Source: Nitrospirota bacterium
GTDB lineage: Bacteria > Nitrospirota > Thermodesulfovibrionia > UBA6902
Direction of reading: 5' to 3'
Length of the DNA: 33,766 nt
NCBI GenBank assembly: GCA_016222915.1
Contig: JACRQA010000104.1
Coordinates: 1-33,766, forward strand
How positions within the stretch are numbered: the first letter of the stretch is position 1; each line of letters starts with the position of its first letter. The translations under genes and the position numbers were made by a program. The notes below the pieces were generated by a model. That model was not told the DNA's origin and searched no databases. It saw only the letters and a program-made list of their open reading frames with translations. Of this stretch, positions 1-9,800 are shown in pieces.

Positions 1-2
1 AG

Positions 3-950
3 TCGGTTTGCGGCGCAGATATTACAGTTATCAACGCCTCAGGCGGCGATGCAATATTTATTCAGAACGTGAATAACTATACCACCATCAACGGCTTCAC
101 CATAATGGGAGGCTCGGTAGGAATAGCTATAAACAATAACACCGGAGGACTGGTTACTTTACAAAACAGCATTGTAAGAAACAACAGCCTCGGCATCAGC
201 TCCGGCAATAACTCCAACAGGATGAATATCGATAATACCGTCATCCGTGACAACAGCGGAAGCTCACAGGGCGGAGGTATATTCCTGAATAACTACGGAG
301 GGCCTTTCAATATAACAAACTCGACGATCAAGGACAATTCGACGACCTCGACCGGCGGCGGACTCTTTATACAGAATATTGCTTCCGGTGATATTACGAT
401 TACAAACACCACCATCACAGGAAACACTGCAGGCGGTAGCGGCGGAGGCATATACTCAAACAATTCAAGTCCGATATTCGACAAGACTGTTTTCGGCTCC
501 AATACGTCAAGCGGCAATGGGGGCGGCATGTTCTTCATGGGCTCAGGGGCATTGCTTACGATGACCAACAGTAACTTTACGGACAATACGGCCAACTCAA
601 AGGGCGGGGGTCTGTATTTAGAATCCGGGCTTACGGCAAATATTACAAACGTCACTTTCAGCAACAACAGGCTTACGGACACAACGTCAGGTCTGGGAGG
701 CGGCATTTATCAGAATCTGGCCACTACAACGATCAAAAATACAATCTTCTGGAATAATTCCGCCTCAGGTAAGAGAAGCGGACATGAGATGTATACGGCC
801 AGCGGACCTTTCTATCTATACAACTCGCTGTTCACTAATAACGTATACACGATAGGCGTGCCCGCCTCAGATAAACTTCCTCTGTTTAATATAGATGCGT
901 CATTCATTAATGATGCCCCGTTGTTTGTAGGAGGAACGCCGACGACATAG
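3..950 (+). CDS. Right-handed beta-helix (choice-of-anchor Q-like) surface protein, 5'-partial, frame broken at its 3' end
   Basis: The frame is open from base 3, so the GTG at 69 in the ORF track is not the true start; the gene enters from the left of the window. The product is a Gly/Asn/Thr-rich parallel beta-helix with repeated rungs of the type GGGIY/GGGLY followed by short Asn-Ser-Thr strands, as in polymorphic outer membrane protein (Pmp) and choice-of-anchor Q proteins. Such helices are exported and usually act in adhesion or polysaccharide contact. The frame stops at TAG 948-950 just after GGTP. The family's closing motif (DIDGDxR...D.G.DEY) continues immediately in another frame, from 941. 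The natural protein therefore probably continued into the ORF at 1031-3478. The N-terminus is not visible and could carry a heme module like the other genes here, but that cannot be told. Confidence 0.75.
   Translation, partial: SVCGADITVINASGGDAIFIQNVNNYTTINGFTIMGGSVGIAINNNTGGLVTLQNSIVRNNSLGISSGNNSNRMNIDNTVIRDNSGSSQGGGIFLNNYGGPFNITNSTIKDNSTTSTGGGLFIQNIASGDITITNTTITGNTAGGSGGGIYSNNSSPIFDKTVFGSNTSSGNGGGMFFMGSGALLTMTNSNFTDNTANSKGGGLYLESGLTANITNVTFSNNRLTDTTSGLGGGIYQNLATTTIKNTIFWNNSASGKRSGHEMYTASGPFYLYNSLFTNNVYTIGVPASDKLPLFNIDASFINDAPLFVGGTPTT
914..950 (+). other. Frameshift junction joining ORF 3-950 to ORF 1031-3478
   Basis: The downstream frame is open back to 914 (TGA at 911-913) with no start codon before GTG 1031. 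It encodes DDIDGDTR...DIGSDEYA from 941, the standard closing motif of the beta-helix encoded upstream in the other frame. The helices ending at 3478, about 8320 and 12046 all have a 'DYH...SGSPC' type segment before DIDGD. That segment is missing here, so a small deletion together with a frame change is likely. A sequencing or assembly error at the same point is the alternative. Confidence 0.7.
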
Positions 951-1030
951 ACGGAGACACGAGGACCGGCAGTATTGATATAGGCTCTGACGAATATGCA
1001 AGCTCGCAGGCAGGCGGGGATAATTTAAGT

Positions 1031-3478
1031 GTGTCAAACTTGACGCAGATACAGTCAGGAAACGTCAATGCAGGACAGACAAATGTTGTTATGCTAAGGT
1101 TCCAGGTCGACTGCAGCAATCCAGGAGACGGCACATGCCTGCTTTCAACCATTACAACCGGAGATGCAGGCACAGCAGGCGCAGGAGACTGGAGCAGTCT
1201 GGAGATATATATAGACACGGACACCGGCTTTGCCGGATCAACCTTGATCGGACAGTCTGCGTCCTGGGACGGGACATCCACAACCGTTACGCTCAATCAA
1301 GGGGCACAAGCCGACAGGACGGTAACAAACGGCACTCCGAAATACATCTTCATCGTTTACAATCTGACTGAAGCGGCGGAAGGAGAGACCATCGATGCCG
1401 TAGTTACGGCATTGGCCGTGGCCTCGCCTGACAACGGTGTATCAGGATTGGGATATGCTTCAGCGTACATAGGTGTTAATGCAGATTCGCTCTCGACATC
1501 AAACAATACGCCGGTGCAGGCGGTTGATCCCAATGTCGGCGATCAGAATGTCGTCATGCAGCGCTTCCAGGTAGACTGCGATACTGCGGGAAACAATTCC
1601 TGTATACTGTCCACAATGACGGTGGATGATCTTGGAACAGCCTCTACCGGAGACTGGGACAACCTGGAGATATACATAGATACAGACACAAACTTTACAG
1701 GAGCTACAAGGATCGGACAAGCGGCATCATGGGACGGCGCATCAACTGCAGTCTCGCTTAATCAGGGGACGACGGCGGACAGGACCGTGACGAACGGAAC
1801 TTCAAAGTATATCTTCATCGTCTATGACATTAATTCAGGCGCAGGCGGAGTGACGATTCAGAACCGCGTGACGGCGGTCGGGGTCTCATCTCCGGACACA
1901 GGCGTGACCGGACTTGCTTATAACTCAAACCTATTGACCGTGCAGGGTGCCTCTGCAGATACTCTTTCAACATCGGCACCAATAACCGTGCGTACGGGAT
2001 ATGCCGACATCGGCGAGAACTCCCTTGTGATGCAGAGGTTCAAGGTTGACTGCGACAACAGCGCTGATGGCTCATGTCTGCTTTCAAGCGTGACGGTTGA
2101 CGACCTCGGCACAGGAGCTTCGGGCGACTGGGATTACCTACAGGTCTATATCGACACAGATACGTTATTTGCTGGAGCGGTCAAGATTGGACAGACCGCG
2201 TCATGGAACGGCGCGTCCACGGCGGTTACGATTGATCTCGGAACAGCAGCTGACAGGACAGTGACGTTCGGGACTTCCAAGTATGTGTTCATTGTCTATG
2301 ACCTCAGTGCAACTATTGCAGCGGGCGATACCTTGAAATCAAGGGTGACCGCTGTCGGCGCTGCCTCGCCTGACAACGGCGTGTCGGGACTGACATATGA
2401 CTCTAACCAGCTTACTGCAACGGAAGCGATCTCCGTTTACGGCACATGCGGGGTTGCCTGTGTTGCTACTACAACCGGCCAATGCTGCAATACGATCACG
2501 CAGGCTATAGGTAGAAACGACAGCACGACAAGACCCATAATCGTTTATGACGGGACATACAGCGAGAGCGTGAATTTAATGAACAAGAGCGACCGTTACT
2601 TACAGTCCGCCAACGGACCTGAGAGCACGATCATCGACGGCGGAACATATACGTTCCTGTTACAGACCTCCTACAACATAACCCTGGACGGTTTCGGCCA
2701 TATGGGATCGACTTACGGCATTCAGGCCAACGGCAACACCACTACGACTGTCAGGAACTGCGATATCTACAGCAACACCAGCAGAGGAATTAATGTAAGC
2801 AGTGGAACAAACGTGACTCTTTCTGTCTCCAGTTGCGACATTTATTCCAACGCAGGAGGGGCCGGAGCCGGTATCTATTTGAACGGAGGGAATATAACCG
2901 TTGAAAATTCAAAAATCTACGGCAATGCCGGCACGGGAAGCGGCACGCTTTATCAGGTTAACGCCACTACGACCTTTAGAAATGTGATAATGACGGGCAA
3001 TACAGCGTACGACGGTGGCGCAGCCTATTTCAACAGCGGCACATTCAACTGCTACAACTGCACGATAAGCGGCAATTATGCGAGCAATATCGGCGGCGGT
3101 CTCAGGGTGGCGAGCACAACCGTGACCCTGAGAAACAGCATTATGTATAACAATTACGCGGTCGGTCAGGGAGATGAATTGTACCTGGTGAGCGGATCAA
3201 CCACACTGGATTATTCTTTTATCAAGACCGGCGCGTCTTATATCCAGGGCGGGCCGCCCACTTTGACCAATACAATCAACGATGATACTAACCTGTTATT
3301 TATAGACAAACGGGACCCTTCGGCAACGGCCACAATCGACGGCGATTATCATCTGAGAGCGGGTTCGCCCTGCATCAATTCCGGCACAATCACCAATGCT
3401 GTTTCACCCGACATTGATGGAGATTCAAGGCCTCAGGGCGGGGGATACGACATGGGCGCGGATGAGTATGCTCCGTAA
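1031..3478 (+). CDS. Surface protein with three Cys-pair beta modules and a beta-helix; 3' part of the frameshifted gene
   Basis: This is probably not an independent gene: there is no ribosome binding site at GTG 1031, no signal peptide, and the frame continues upstream to 914. The first ~465 residues are three tandem ~155-residue modules, each with VMxRF(Q/K)VDC-x7-C, GDWDxLxIYIDTDT, and PDxGVxGL segments. The paired cysteines are placed to form a disulfide. A short Cys-rich stretch (CGVAC...CC) follows, then a right-handed beta-helix from about residue 490, ending in DIDGDSR...DMGADEYAP. No membrane anchor or sorting signal follows the helix. An extracellular structural or adhesive role is inferred from the domain types. 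If the upstream frameshift is real, this part would not be made at full efficiency. Confidence 0.7.
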   Translation: MSNLTQIQSGNVNAGQTNVVMLRFQVDCSNPGDGTCLLSTITTGDAGTAGAGDWSSLEIYIDTDTGFAGSTLIGQSASWDGTSTTVTLNQGAQADRTVTNGTPKYIFIVYNLTEAAEGETIDAVVTALAVASPDNGVSGLGYASAYIGVNADSLSTSNNTPVQAVDPNVGDQNVVMQRFQVDCDTAGNNSCILSTMTVDDLGTASTGDWDNLEIYIDTDTNFTGATRIGQAASWDGASTAVSLNQGTTADRTVTNGTSKYIFIVYDINSGAGGVTIQNRVTAVGVSSPDTGVTGLAYNSNLLTVQGASADTLSTSAPITVRTGYADIGENSLVMQRFKVDCDNSADGSCLLSSVTVDDLGTGASGDWDYLQVYIDTDTLFAGAVKIGQTASWNGASTAVTIDLGTAADRTVTFGTSKYVFIVYDLSATIAAGDTLKSRVTAVGAASPDNGVSGLTYDSNQLTATEAISVYGTCGVACVATTTGQCCNTITQAIGRNDSTTRPIIVYDGTYSESVNLMNKSDRYLQSANGPESTIIDGGTYTFLLQTSYNITLDGFGHMGSTYGIQANGNTTTTVRNCDIYSNTSRGINVSSGTNVTLSVSSCDIYSNAGGAGAGIYLNGGNITVENSKIYGNAGTGSGTLYQVNATTTFRNVIMTGNTAYDGGAAYFNSGTFNCYNCTISGNYASNIGGGLRVASTTVTLRNSIMYNNYAVGQGDELYLVSGSTTLDYSFIKTGASYIQGGPPTLTNTINDDTNLLFIDKRDPSATATIDGDYHLRAGSPCINSGTITNAVSPDIDGDSRPQGGGYDMGADEYAP
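1070..2440 (+). repeat. Three tandem ~155-residue modules (coding)
   Basis: Equivalent points (VVMLRF, VVMQRF, LVMQRF) fall near 1082, 1547 and 2021, a period of 465-474 bp. Each copy keeps the C-x7-C pair, the IYIDTDT segment, the RTVTxGTxKYIFIVYD strand and the SPDxGV(S/T)GL end. The fold is not recognised; it is probably a beta-sandwich. Confidence 0.85.
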
Positions 3479-3559
3479 ACAGCCTGATGCCGGCAAGGAA
3501 GAATAGTCAAGTTAATAACAATAATATGTGGTTAAGTATACAAGCGGTAAATGTTTCGG

Positions 3560-3640
3560 TCATTGACTATCCCCATTTCTGCATAAACAAAATCAACTGG
3601 GCGCATATCATATAGCAAGCGGCTTTCTACCGTCTTTATG
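3560..3640 (+). pseudogene. Relic of a multiheme cytochrome N-terminus
   Basis: Bases 3561-3594 match the start of the mature region of the gene at 28534 at about 31 of 34 positions, with 19 identical bases in a row (CATTGACTATCCCCATTTC). In frame this reads IDYPHFCINKI, against IDYPHFSINSI in the intact gene. The following bases (GCGCATATCATATAGC) resemble the 'CHFIYG' coding part of the gene at 3884 with the first heme codons lost. A stop follows. There is no signal peptide in front. Confidence 0.65.
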
Positions 3641-3720
3641 CCCTCCACTAAACTTCCCCTGTTCCCAATTGAAGATTAAGATGAATTAAAAAGGTGAATT
3701 AAAGGAGAAGTCTCATTCAA

Positions 3721-3733
3721 TCCTTTAGTTAAT
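3721..3733 (+). promoter_or_regulatory. Extra half-copy of the TCCTTAGTTAAT motif
   Basis: TCCTTTAGTTAAT lies 28 bp upstream of the same motif inside the conserved element. Two near-identical direct copies at this distance suggest a binding site for a protein. Confidence 0.35.
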
Positions 3734-3745
3734 GTGTTTCCTTCC

Positions 3746-3802
3746 ATTTCCTTAGTTAATTTCAGAGAATGACCTATTGAGCTAAATTGTATGAATGCCG
3801 AA
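3746..3802 (+). promoter_or_regulatory. Conserved 57-nt upstream element, copy A
   Basis: The element reads ATTTCCTTAG...TTTCAG, then CCTATTGAG, then 16 nt, then CCGAA. It shares these blocks at identical spacing with the copies at 14397-14453 and 28418-28474. It ends about 80 bp before the cytochrome ATG at 3884. Function is unknown; a promoter of an alternative sigma factor or an operator are both possible. Confidence 0.6.
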
Positions 3803-3883
3803 CAATAGTAAGACGGTATGTATAGTAGATTTACATAGTAAATCCTCAGTGTTATTACTCAGTTAACGAGATAAAGGAGCAAT

Positions 3884-6800
3884 ATGAGAAGGGTCGTTAG
3901 TTATAGTATTGTAAGAATTGCGAGCTTGCAACTATTGATTTTAGCAGTTTTATTGGTACTTGCAGGTAAAGAGGCGATGGGCCTCGATTATCCACATTTT
4001 GGAAACAACAACATAGGCTGCGATTCATGCCATTTCATATATGGAACTCAGCCTTCTCTATTGCCGCCATGGACTGCACATGAACCACAAAATATAGATG
4101 ATACTCAGTACAATACCCTCTGCTGGAGTTGCCACAACGACATAGAAGCTCCTCATGTACGCACACATTCAAGCCTTCAGATTGACGATAGCTATGGCGA
4201 CTGGACAGTGGAATGCAGGGTATGCCATAACCCTCACTATCAGAAGCAGAAGGAATATGGAAGCGCAAGTTATCTTTACTCAGGCACATCAACAACAGTA
4301 ACGGCATCATCCATTACAAAGACCGGGGCAGGCTGGGAAACGGATGTTTATGAGGGCATGGTGGTAATCCCTAATATTTCCCAGAATAAATATGTTTATA
4401 AAATTACAGATAATACGGATGATACATTAACGGTAGAGGGGCCGATGGATTTAACAAAGGTCACCACAGGGAATACCTTTGCAATATTATACGGTAATCT
4501 TATCAACAAGACCATTGATCTGAGCAAGATAACGATAGACCCCTCAAAGAGCGGAAACAAGACAGTCAGATTTTTCAGGAAGGAGGGAGCTAATTCCTTT
4601 GCGGACGGCAATTCATCATACGATGGAGTGTGCGAGGTTTGCCATACACGGACAACGCATTTCCGAAATGGAACATATACAGGCGACTCCTCATATTCTG
4701 ACCCCTTGCATGAGAATGTCGGTTCGCCTGCGGGAACTTATTGTATAGAATGCCATTCGCATGTTAATGGATTTGCACATGGCGGAGCAGGAGGCACAGG
4801 CTGCGACCAGTGCCATGGGCATGATGCAGGGTATGAAGGCGTCACTGGCGGCAAGGGGACGTATGTTGCCCATTCGACACATACGGAGAATGATTCCGAC
4901 GATCTTAGGGGGCCGCACGTAGACTGCGGTACTTGCCACAATACGAGCAGTTTTCCGAATTTTGCAGACGGTGTAAGCTATGCTGATTACAAGTCTGGTG
5001 CGGAAATGACGACGGTATGTAATCCCTGTCATAGTCCCGATGGTACATATAATGGAGTAAGCGATTCTGCTGTCGGAGCAAAGAACAACTGGAGCATATC
5101 AAAGAGTGCGGACAGCCGCATTTATGAGGCAAACGGCAGTTTGAAATCCGGAAAGGGGAAGTGGTGTGCGACATGTCATGATGAGTCTCCGTCTCAGATA
5201 CAGAGCATTAATGCCCCGAATGTAATAGGTGATGAGGACGGCTTATTCACCTACGGTACAGGATGGGGATTCTACAAGACAGGACATGGCTTGCCATCAG
5301 GGCAGACGTATCCGGCAAGCGGGGGTATAAAAGCAGGGGCTGGGAAGGGATGCCTCGACTGTCATTTATCTACCGTAGCTCATATAGACGGAAATGCGAG
5401 GACATTTGATGATCATGAAAGTTCCTCTACCGATCCAAGCGAATATCGCCAGGGCTACCGTCTCAAGTTGATAAGCAGCGAGGAGCCGATGATTATACCC
5501 AAAACCGGCAGGGCTGAAGCGTCTAATTCCAGATTGTGTTTCAGCTGCCACACGGACACTCCCTTTACAACGTCTGATGGCACGAACACAAATTACAGAA
5601 ATGGCTCCACCAACCTGCATTACTATCATCTTAATTTAAATGATAGCTTGCGTTTCAAGGCTGACTGGGGCAGCGGCGAAAGCTATGATAGCCAGGCCTA
5701 CACCAGCCGGATCACCTGCATAACCTGTCACAACGTACACGGTTCTACCAGGCTGTCCATGGTGCGCGACGGCAAACTCGTCAACAGGGAACCCGGCGTC
5801 AAGATATGGTACTACAACTCCGACATTTCCACTAATTCAAATCCTCCGCAGCCGGAGAACCTGCCGCTTTCGGCCAGCACCGGATCATTATGGCTTCCAG
5901 GGTCAGCCGGTAATGTATGCTATCCATGTCACGGTGGGACCAGCACCGAGATAAAGAACAGGAACCCTTTTCAGGATACTGACCAGTCACCTATTCTTGA
6001 ATGGACCGGTGAGACAAACTATACAAGCGACGGAGTTGACCCTGCCAGCGGCGCATCAGGAAGTGCTTTCACTTTCAGGGTCAAATATACGGATACAAAC
6101 AACGACTCGCCAATCTATATGCAAGTGTGGGTAGATGAAGATGACAGCGGCACTTATGAGCCCGGAGAAAAATATACGATGACCGGAGCAAGTTCCTCTG
6201 ATATTATCTATACGGACGGCAAGATGTACTACAAGACGCTCACCATAGACAGTGCCGGGGACAATATTATCAACTATCGTTTCTATGCATCGGATGGGAC
6301 TAATGATGCCACGGGCGCCCCGATGAGCGGAGGGACTATTACAATTTCCAGCAGTGCTCCAGTACTGTCATGGACAGGAGAAGCAACCTATACAAGTGAT
6401 GGGGTCAATCCTGACACGGGAGGAAACGGCGATGGTTTTGAATTCAGGGTCAAATATGCTGATGCAGACAATAATGCTCCGGCATTGATTCAAATATGGT
6501 TGGATTCGAATGACAGCGGTACCTATGAAGAAGGCGAAAAATATGCAATGACTGCAGTGACCGGCGGTGATACCACATATTCAGACGGCAAATTATATAC
6601 AAAGAGCCTGACAATCGCTTATGCCGGAGACGGAAATCTCAATTACCGTTTCTATGCAAGCGACGGCTCTGCCGGCGCAACAGGCAGTCCCACGTCAAAC
6701 AACATGGTAACTGTTCTTGACGGGACGAATAATCCTCCTTCACTTGACTGGGTAGTTGCAACATGCCTGACCAATGGCGTTAAACCCGCAGAGGGGCCAA

Positions 6801-9800
6801 ACGGCGGTGATTTTGAGTTCTTGATAAATTATACGGATGAGGACAATCAGTGTCCGCCGACAGCTAATGACATCCAGGTATGGATAGATGTGAACGACAA
6901 CGGCACATACGAAGAAGGAGAAAAATACAATCTTGCCGAGACAGACGCCTTCGATACCACATGTTCGGATGGAAAGCTTTATAAGGTTACAAGGACACTT
7001 TCACTTGCAGGCGACAATGCGTTTAATTATCGCTTCTATGCTTCAGACGGAAGTGATACGGCCATAGGCGGGCCGATATCGAACAATACTGTCACAGTCG
7101 TCGATGCGCTCAAGGTAAGGCCCTCAGGCGGCTCGGGCTGGTACAGTACAATCCAGTCTGCGGTCGACGCAATCTCGGGAGCCCATACAGTACTTGTATA
7201 TGAAGGTGCTTATAACGAAAAAGTGACTTTTTCCGGTGGGGATGATAGCAACGTAACTGTCCGGTCGGTTTGCGGTCCGGACACCACTATCATAGATGCC
7301 ACGGGCAAAACATACGGCGTGTCAGTTGGAAGCAATTCCAATGGCTCAACAGTCGAAGGTTTTCAGATTATGAATGGTACGGCAGGCGTATATATCAGCA
7401 ATGCCGGCATTACGATCGATAACTGCAAGATCCATGATAATACACAGGGCATAAGTTTTATCGACGACACTCTCCCCAGAGAAACCCCCCTCATCGTCAG
7501 GGACTCCGAACTCTATGACAACCATGGCGGGAGCGGTGGCGCGATCTATATCAAAAACGGCTCTGAGCCCCACCACCAGATTATTAACACCGTTATCCAT
7601 GACAATACGGCGGTAAGTGGCGGTGGCGCTTATCTGGGCGGCATTGTTGATATCACCGGATCTACCATAAGGGACAACTCTGTAACGGCCAATGGCGGCG
7701 GTCTTTATATCAGCGGGGTCGTAAGTCTGGTTAGATCATCAATCATCGGCAATACTGCTGTGGGCAATGGCGGTGGCGCCTTCCTCCCTGACGCCGACAC
7801 CTTGACAATGGAAAACAGTATTGTAGCCGACAACACGGCCGCAGTGGGCGGTGGTGTATGGCTTGACGGTGCATTGACTGCGGTCAACTCAACCATCGCA
7901 AATAATGAAGCGACCGGAGCCAGCGGTGGCGGAGCGTTTTATACCAACACCTGGGCTGCCATTGATATCAAGAATTCCATTGTATGGAACAATATCGCCT
8001 CAAATGCCATGCAGAAACATGTAGCATCGGTGTCTTCAACTAGCACAATGACTGTAAACGATTCAATCATCAGCAATGATGGCGACGGAATTTATAATGA
8101 CTATCCATATGTTGTTGTAGCTTCCGGCGGTTCTGCAAGTTTCAGCGGCTACTTATCAGAGCAGGACCCCTTCTTCGTTGATGCATCAGGCGGAGATTAC
8201 CATATAAAGTCGAACTCACCGGCCATCGATGTTGCCAATGCGACATATGCGCCCACTGATGACATCGACGGCGACAGCAGGCCTCAGGGCAGCGCTGATG
8301 ACATTGGCGCGGATGAATATGACGGGACAATAAATAATGCCCCCGCGCTTTCCTGGACCGGGGAGGCAAATTATGAGTCAGATGGTGTTAATCCGAACAG
8401 CGCTGTCGGCGGCAGCAATTTCGAATTCAGGATTGACTACACAGATGCTGATAATACAGCTCCGACCTCGATCCAGGTTTGGGTAGACGAAGACGACAAC
8501 GGTTCTTATGCGGAAGATGAAAAATATAACATGACGGCAGTTAATGCTGATACGGTTTATTCCGACGGCAAACTTTATACAAAAACACTGACGCTCAGTT
8601 ATGCCGGTAACGGCGCTTTGGATTACCGGTTCTACGCATCAGACGGCACGGTCGCTGCATCGGGTGCGCCAGCTTCAGACAGCACGGTAACAGTAACAAA
8701 TAATGCACCGGCACTTGGCTGGACAGGCGAGACGAATTATACAACCGACGGGGTGAATCCCAACAGCGGAATAACCGGCAGCAACTTCGAGTTTAGAGTT
8801 GATTATACAGATGCTGATAACACAGCGCCTTCGTATATAGAAGTATGGGTAGATGAAGATGACAGCGCCGTTTATGATCTTGATGAGAAATACAGCATGA
8901 CCGAAACCGACGGCGGTGACACTAATTATGAGGACGGCAAGCGGTATTCAAAAACACTCACTCTTGCGACAGCCGGTGACAGCGTTCTGAATTATAAGTT
9001 TGCGGCCTCTGACGGTACGGATTCAGCAACAGGCACTCCGACAAATAATTCTTCACTGACTGTTTCCGGTGTTACGGTGACCTTTACAAGCGCATCACAG
9101 GTAACGGCAGGTGAAAGCAGCGCTGTGACGATCACTGCACAACTGAGTGGAGTAAGCGGTCAGGATGTCACGGTACCGTTTACAATAAATACGGGCAGTA
9201 CTGCAACAGGTGGAGGAACTGATTACAGTATAACCGTAAGCCCGATAACAATTACTGCCGGAAATACAACAGCAGATATAACCGTAACAATAGCTACGGA
9301 CAGCCTTGATGAGAATAACGAGTCCGTCATTGTTGATATGGGAACTCCTACCAATGCAGCACAGGGCGCAATAACAACCCATACGGTAACAATTACGGAT
9401 GACGACAACGAACCGACGGTGACCTTTACAAGTACGTCGCAATCCACGACTGATGAAACAGGAACTGCAACAATCACGGCACAATTGTCTGCTGCAAGCG
9501 GCAGGGATGTAACAGTACCTTTTACCATTAACGGCAGCAGTACGGCTACAGGCAGCGGAACGGACTACAACATAACCGCAAGCCCGATAACCATCACAGC
9601 AGGAAATACAACAGCAAATATAACGGTCACAATAGCGGCAGACAGCCTTGATGAAAATAATGAGACTGTCATTGTTGATATGGGAATGCCGACCAATGCG
9701 ACACAGGGAGCGACCACGACGCATACGGTTACAATTACGGATGACGATGCAACGCCGACAGTGACCTTTACAAGCGCATCACAGACAACGGCCAATGAAA

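Larger units (their letters stand above)
3479..3883. other. Intergenic region, 405 bp, with a cytochrome relic and the conserved 57-nt element
   Basis: The gap holds a remnant of a cytochrome N-terminus (about 3560-3640), a doubled TCCTTAGTTAAT-like motif (3721-3733 and 3749-3761), and the full 57-nt element (3746-3802). No clear terminator with a T-tract follows the stop at 3478. No site with correct sigma-54 spacing was found here. Confidence 0.6.

Noticed and set aside
3746-3802. Conserved element read as a sigma-28 (FliA) promoter or c-di-GMP riboswitch
   Set aside because: CCGAA resembles the FliA -10, but TAAA at 15 bp is absent. No GEMM riboswitch core or convincing stem is present.
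3813-3828. CGGTATGTATAGTAG as a sigma-54 promoter for the gene at 3884
   Set aside because: It resembles the other sites but lacks the essential GC at -12.
9095-9724. Minus-strand ORF of 209 residues
   Set aside because: It is antisense to the Calx-beta repeats; its Cys/Arg-rich repeats only mirror the coding repeats.
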